Source: Deltaproteobacteria bacterium
Lineage (GTDB): Bacteria; Desulfobacterota; Desulfobacteria; Desulfobacterales; ETH-SRB1
Assembly: GCA_030627405.1 (NCBI GenBank)
Contig: DAOUSD010000037.1
Span: forward strand, 1-10,117
Reading direction: 5' to 3'
Length of the DNA stretch: 10,117 nucleotides
Within the stretch, counting starts at the first letter, position 1. Each line of letters opens with the position of its first letter. Below the pieces are notes generated by a model. The model searched no databases. It had not been told where the DNA came from and saw nothing but the letters and a program-made list of their open reading frames with translations. Position numbers and translations under genes: made by a program. Shown piece after piece: positions 7,304 to 10,117 of this stretch.

Positions 7304-7981
7304 TTAAATCTTAAACTTCACACCCTGTTCATTATCCATTATTCTCAGCATGCGCACTTTTAACCGGAGCATCCAGACGAATAATGCCGTGTATGCGCAT
7401 AATGAACCCAGAAAAAATATCAGGGTTTTCATATCCATGCCGGGCCCTGCAGGATTTAGTGTGTCTTCAGGATGTAAAGAACTCGTGATCCTGGGCACGA
7501 TAAAAACCAGAAACGGCACTGTGCAAAAAGCAAGAATCGAGTACACTCCGGCAAACACACGTCTTTTTTCATGATCAGGCACTGCGGATCTGAGGACAAA
7601 ATAGGCACCATAGATCATCAGAAGCATAACAATAGAGGTTTCCCGCGGATCCCAGTTCCAAAATGAGCCCCAGGTAGCTTTGGCGAATATTGAACCGGTT
7701 ACCGTGGCAAGAAAACAAAACAGGAAACCCAGCTCAGCAGATGATTGCGCCAAAAAATCGGCACTTACCTTTCGCGTGATTAAATATACGCTACTCGCTA
7801 TCATGGATAACAAAAAGGCCAGTGTCGCCACCCATGCCATGGGAACATGAAAAAACAGAATGCGGGATACCTCGCCTGGAAAGCCCGCGGCCGGTTCAAC
7901 GTACAAAAAAACAGCGGCTATTATAAGATTCATCCAGATTGCCAGTAAAATTTTGTAAATCATAACCTTTATTCTTCCCAT
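7304..7981 (-). CDS. ccmC: CcmC, haem exporter / CcmE-loading protein
   Basis: Inner-membrane protein of 225 residues with six hydrophobic helices that presents haem to CcmE. The WWD domain is WGSFWNWDPRE at 104-114. The flanking haem-ligand His residues are H45 (FFHVPMAW) and H170 (SSLHPED), the positions expected for CcmC. Length matches the family. ATG 7981 overlaps the ccmB stop by 13 bases but has no clear ribosome binding site; ATG 7963 (MIYKILL) is a reasonable alternative. It lies tightly after ccmB, and a 245-base gap follows before ccmD. The name is secure and the distinction from CcmF or CcsA is clear from its size. Confidence 0.96.
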   Translation of the reverse strand: MGRIKVMIYKILLAIWMNLIIAAVFLYVEPAAGFPGEVSRILFFHVPMAWVATLAFLLSMIASSVYLITRKVSADFLAQSSAELGFLFCFLATVTGSIFAKATWGSFWNWDPRETSIVMLLMIYGAYFVLRSAVPDHEKRRVFAGVYSILAFCTVPFLVFIVPRITSSLHPEDTLNPAGPGMDMKTLIFFLGSLCAYTALFVWMLRLKVRMLRIMDNEQGVKFKI

Positions 7982-8559
7982 ATCAGTGGAAACAGCAACA
8001 AAGAGACAGTAACCATAATAATAGCATATGCCGCAGCGATTTTAACTTCCGGCCAGCCGGCTGCACTTATGCCGTAGGCAGCCCTTTCACTCCCTTTGAT
8101 AGCGGTAATTATAAGAGGCAGAAGGAGCGGAAAGGACAAGGCCGAAAACAGAGCGCCGCGCGCATTGGCCTGTGCGATCATAGCTGCTACCAATGTAGTT
8201 CCGGCGCCAAGGCCAAGGCCGCCGGTAACCATCATGGCTACAAAACAGCCTGGAAATTTGATTTTATATCCCATCAATAGAATAAATGCCGGCACGATAA
8301 TCAACTCCAGAACGCCCAGCATGCTCAGGTTGAAAAATAGCTTTCCAAGAAATACCGCCTGGGGCCGGGCTGAAAGCTTCAAAATATCCATCGTACCCGA
8401 TTCCTGTTCTTTGACAAAGGAACGGGAAAGGCCTGAAAGCGCGGAAAAAACCAGTATTATCCACAGCAGCACCGCGTATAAAAAAGGTCTTTGCGATTCC
8501 TCGATACGGAAAGAGCCTATTGAAAAACTTACGGCCACAAGAGTAGTCAAAGCAAACAT
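7969..8559 (-). CDS. ccmB: CcmB, haem exporter membrane subunit (true start uncertain, probably upstream)
   Basis: Membrane subunit that, with CcmA, forms the ABC transporter acting on the CcmCDE haem complex. The part from ATG 8559 has 196 residues with about six helices and the family signature QESGTMDILKLSARP. This start gives a protein short by 25-35 residues and has no ribosome binding site. The same frame is open upstream to 8664 and encodes a good CcmB N-terminus (TEAVAIWLRDLRSEFRTRYA), but contains no ATG, GTG or TTG. A strong GGGAGG (8673-8668), inside the end of ccmA, precedes ATT 8664 and ACG 8661. The real product is therefore probably about 220-231 residues, from a rare start codon or coupled to ccmA. 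Function is firm; the start is unresolved. Confidence 0.93.
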   Translation of the reverse strand: MFALTTLVAVSFSIGSFRIEESQRPFLYAVLLWIILVFSALSGLSRSFVKEQESGTMDILKLSARPQAVFLGKLFFNLSMLGVLELIIVPAFILLMGYKIKFPGCFVAMMVTGGLGLGAGTTLVAAMIAQANARGALFSALSFPLLLPLIITAIKGSERAAYGISAAGWPEVKIAAAYAIIMVTVSLLLFPLIWEE

Positions 8560-8629
8560 CAGGATTGAATTTACCGCATAACGTGTTCTGAATTCGCTGC
8601 GTAAATCACGAAGCCAGATAGCAACGGCT

Positions 8630-9247
8630 TCAGTTAGATAAGTTGACGATACTGTCTGCGTAATCTACCTCCCGTTTTTCGTTGGATGCAATTACGGTAA
8701 TTCCGCAAGTCCGTTGATCTGAAATAATATTTTTTACACTTTTGATTCCTCTGCTGTCAAGATTGCATCCCGGCTCATCCAACAATAAAAAGGGGGGCTT
8801 GTGAATAAGCGCCTGAACAAGTTTCAGGCGCTGCTTCATTCCAGATGAAAAAGTTCCGCATATTTTTTCAGCGTGCTTAACCAGATCAACCCTTTCCAAA
8901 ATATTGAAGCAGCTCTTGCGATCATAGGCAACACCCCTGACCCTGCAAAAAAACTCCATGTTTTCAAGAGCGGTTAATTCATCATACAGAGCCAGCGCCG
9001 GCGCAACCATACCGACATATTGCCGCCTGGCTTTTTTGGGTATTGGCTTATTATCGCAAAACATTTCAACCTGACCTGCCGAAGGCCTGACAAGACCGGC
9101 AATAATACGCAGCATGGTGCTTTTCCCGGACCCGTTCCAGCCGGTAATTGCCACAACATCGCCTGAGTTCAATACAAAGGAGACATCTTTAAACAAAATT
9201 GTTGAGGAAAAGTGTTTGCCGATACTGATGACTTTAAGGGTACACAT
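8630..9247 (-). CDS. ccmA: CcmA, ATP-binding subunit of the haem exporter
   Basis: Cytoplasmic ABC ATPase of about 205 residues that drives release of holo-CcmE from the CcmABCD complex. Counting from the preferred ATG 9247, Walker A is GWNGSGKST (36-44), the signature FSSGMKQRL (133-141), Walker B FLLLDEP (153-159) and the D-loop NLD (162-164). The Q-loop Gln position reads as Ala (VGMVAPALALYDELT) and the switch His as Asn (IASNE). TTG 9256 would add three residues and sits closer to GAGAG. It opens the ccm operon and overlaps the upstream extension of ccmB. No convincing promoter was found upstream. Identification rests on the ATPase motifs plus position ahead of ccmB and ccmC. Confidence 0.95.
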   Translation of the reverse strand: MCTLKVISIGKHFSSTILFKDVSFVLNSGDVVAITGWNGSGKSTMLRIIAGLVRPSAGQVEMFCDNKPIPKKARRQYVGMVAPALALYDELTALENMEFFCRVRGVAYDRKSCFNILERVDLVKHAEKICGTFSSGMKQRLKLVQALIHKPPFLLLDEPGCNLDSRGIKSVKNIISDQRTCGITVIASNEKREVDYADSIVNLSN

Positions 9248-9256
9248 TGTTAGCAA

Positions 9257-9763
9257 CTCATTAATCTCTCTTGATTACATATAAGATCTGGACACCCTAA
9301 CCCTAAGCTCGCATAATTATCTGAAATAATCAATAGATAATCTGTCAATAGCTAATTCCACTCTTTACTAAAGGGGGAGTCAGTAAGGATTTTCCCCCAA
9401 CTTCTTGAATTTCCATCAAATCCCACCAAATCCTCTTTAAAAAAGGGGGACTTTGGACTCTTAAGTTATAAAAATATATTCCTTTTGCTTCTATGTGTCA
9501 ATTAAAACCGCTCTGTCCGGCATGTCATGAGAAGAATCCGGCATATTTTCCTGTCGGCACACAGGGAGGGGCGCTCCCTGATCTCCGGCTCCTGTTGTTC
9601 CGTGGTGAACTTTTACAATTTTTTGTAATTTTTTATTACAAATCTTTGTAATCTTTCCCGTAAAATTGGATTTTGTAATTATTTGATAAATAGTGCATGA
9701 AATAAAATATCTATTCCAATAATCTATAATTACAGCGTGTTAACAACTTCACTAAAATAAATA
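9257..9763. other. Long regulatory and repeat region between ccmA and the second cytochrome
   Basis: Divergent promoter space for leftward ccmA and the rightward cytochrome. Bases 9361-9471 carry G-rich/C-rich dispersed-repeat sequence (GGGGGA at 9373-9378 and 9445-9450; TCCCCC at 9393-9398). A hairpin CAGGGAG-GGGCG-CTCCCTG lies at 9562-9580. A 52-codon frame at 9493-9651 (+) contains CPACH but has no signal peptide or ribosome binding site and is not called as a gene. TTACAA/TTGTAA half-sites follow from 9613 to 9678. Confidence 0.5.
9613..9651. promoter_or_regulatory. Pair of TTACAA-N4-TTGTAA dyads, possible activator binding sites
   Basis: Two dyads of the same design lie at 9613-9628 and 9636-9651, 23 bases apart centre to centre, with a further TTGTAA half-site at 9673-9678. 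They sit about 140-190 bases ahead of the sigma-54-type promoters, the usual distance for enhancer-binding proteins. The protein that binds is unknown. Confidence 0.5.
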
Positions 9764-9809
9764 TTATCTGGTGCAACACTTGCTTCTTATCTGGCACAAC
9801 ACTTGCTCA
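9764..9809 (+). promoter_or_regulatory. Two tandem sigma-54 (-24/-12) promoters
   Basis: A 23-base unit is repeated head to tail (9764-9786 and 9787-9809; 19 of 23 bases equal). The second holds TGGCAC-AACAC-TTGCT (9792-9807), a match to the -24/-12 consensus with exact spacing. The first holds TGGTGC-AACAC-TTGCT and keeps the essential GG and GC. Starts near 9795 and 9818 would give leaders of about 95 and 72 bases before the ATG at 9890. Confidence 0.75.
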
Positions 9810-9889
9810 ACAACAATAACAGTTCGGGAAATTAAACTCTACAACTCACAAAAACCTGCATATCTGCGGATTAAAAAAAGGAGAAAACC

Positions 9890-10117
9890 ATGTTTATGAA
9901 AAGAAAAAAATTATTATCATGGAGTTTGGCAATTGCGATATCTCTGCTTTTTGGAGGAGGGGGGATAGCTTATGCAAAAGTAACCGGTATGTGCGCCAAC
10001 TGCCATACTATGCACAACAGCCAGGGCAACACCAACATGATGATTAACACTGAAATAGACGGCACTGGGGGTTACGATGGAGGTGGGTTCCCCAGCCTGA
10101 CAAGAGGTAGCTGTGTA
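9890..10117 (+). CDS. Secreted multihaem c-type cytochrome, N-terminal part (cut by window end)
   Basis: The first 76 residues of an exported cytochrome. A basic start (MFMKRKKLL), a hydrophobic core and AYA before K30 form a signal peptide. The first haem site is CANCH (35-39), followed by TMHNSQ. The last residues are SCV, probably the beginning of a second CxxCH. KVxGxCxNCHTMHxSQ is shared with the cytochrome at 1689-2801, so the two are related. The start has AAGGAG (9878-9883) six bases upstream. Its promoter region is of sigma-54 type, unlike the first cytochrome. Number of haems and total length cannot be told from this window. Confidence 0.92.
   Translation, partial: MFMKRKKLLSWSLAIAISLLFGGGGIAYAKVTGMCANCHTMHNSQGNTNMMINTEIDGTGGYDGGGFPSLTRGSCV

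Noticed and set aside
8096..8581. Open frame of 161 codons on + opposite ccmB
   Set aside because: Lies antisense to clear CcmB helices and has no recognisable motifs or ribosome binding site.
9294..9306. CCCTAACCCTAA, telomere-like repeat
   Set aside because: Only two units in a bacterial intergenic region; chance is sufficient.
1..10117. CRISPR array, tRNA, rRNA or transposase gene
   Set aside because: No regularly spaced repeats, no cloverleaf or rRNA-like stretch, and no transposase motifs were seen.

Overview
The window most likely comes from an anaerobic, respiring Gram-negative bacterium of the Desulfobacterota type (former Deltaproteobacteria). The assignment rests on a six-gene haem-export/cytochrome c maturation cluster (ccmABCDEF) whose CcmE carries a CxxxY haem-binding motif instead of HxxxY and which has no ccmG or ccmH beside it, on secreted multihaem cytochromes, and on short dispersed repeats of a kind I associate with such genomes. 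No rRNA or tRNA gene is visible, so the lineage is an inference.

Left part (1-3484, genes on +). A repeat-containing leader (1-369) is followed by a LuxR-type regulator with a degenerate receiver domain (370-1065), a small PilZ protein with an intact c-di-GMP-binding signature (1197-1556), and a secreted cytochrome with six CxxCH sites plus one CxxxCH site (1689-2801). The cytochrome ends before a strong intrinsic terminator (2901-2932). The rest, to 3484, has no gene I can support.

Middle (3485-9256, genes on -). Transcribed leftward are ccmA, ccmB, ccmC, then a 245-base gap with a tandem repeat, a palindromic repeat element and a candidate promoter, then ccmD, ccmE and ccmF. ccmD (52 codons) is easy to overlook. 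ccmB lacks a normal start codon in front of its first conserved helix. Further left, also on -, is a small antitoxin/PIN-domain toxin pair whose toxin appears to have lost an internal segment.

Right part (9257-10117). A long regulatory region leads into a second secreted multihaem cytochrome, cut by the window end. It contains two adjacent sigma-54-type promoters in a 23-base tandem repeat and, about 140-190 bases upstream, two TTACAA-N4-TTGTAA dyads that could bind an activator.

Working model (inference): the two related cytochromes are exported, receive haem from the Ccm machinery encoded between them, and act in periplasmic or extracellular electron transfer. The regulator and PilZ protein suggest c-di-GMP control, and the downstream cytochrome looks sigma-54 dependent.
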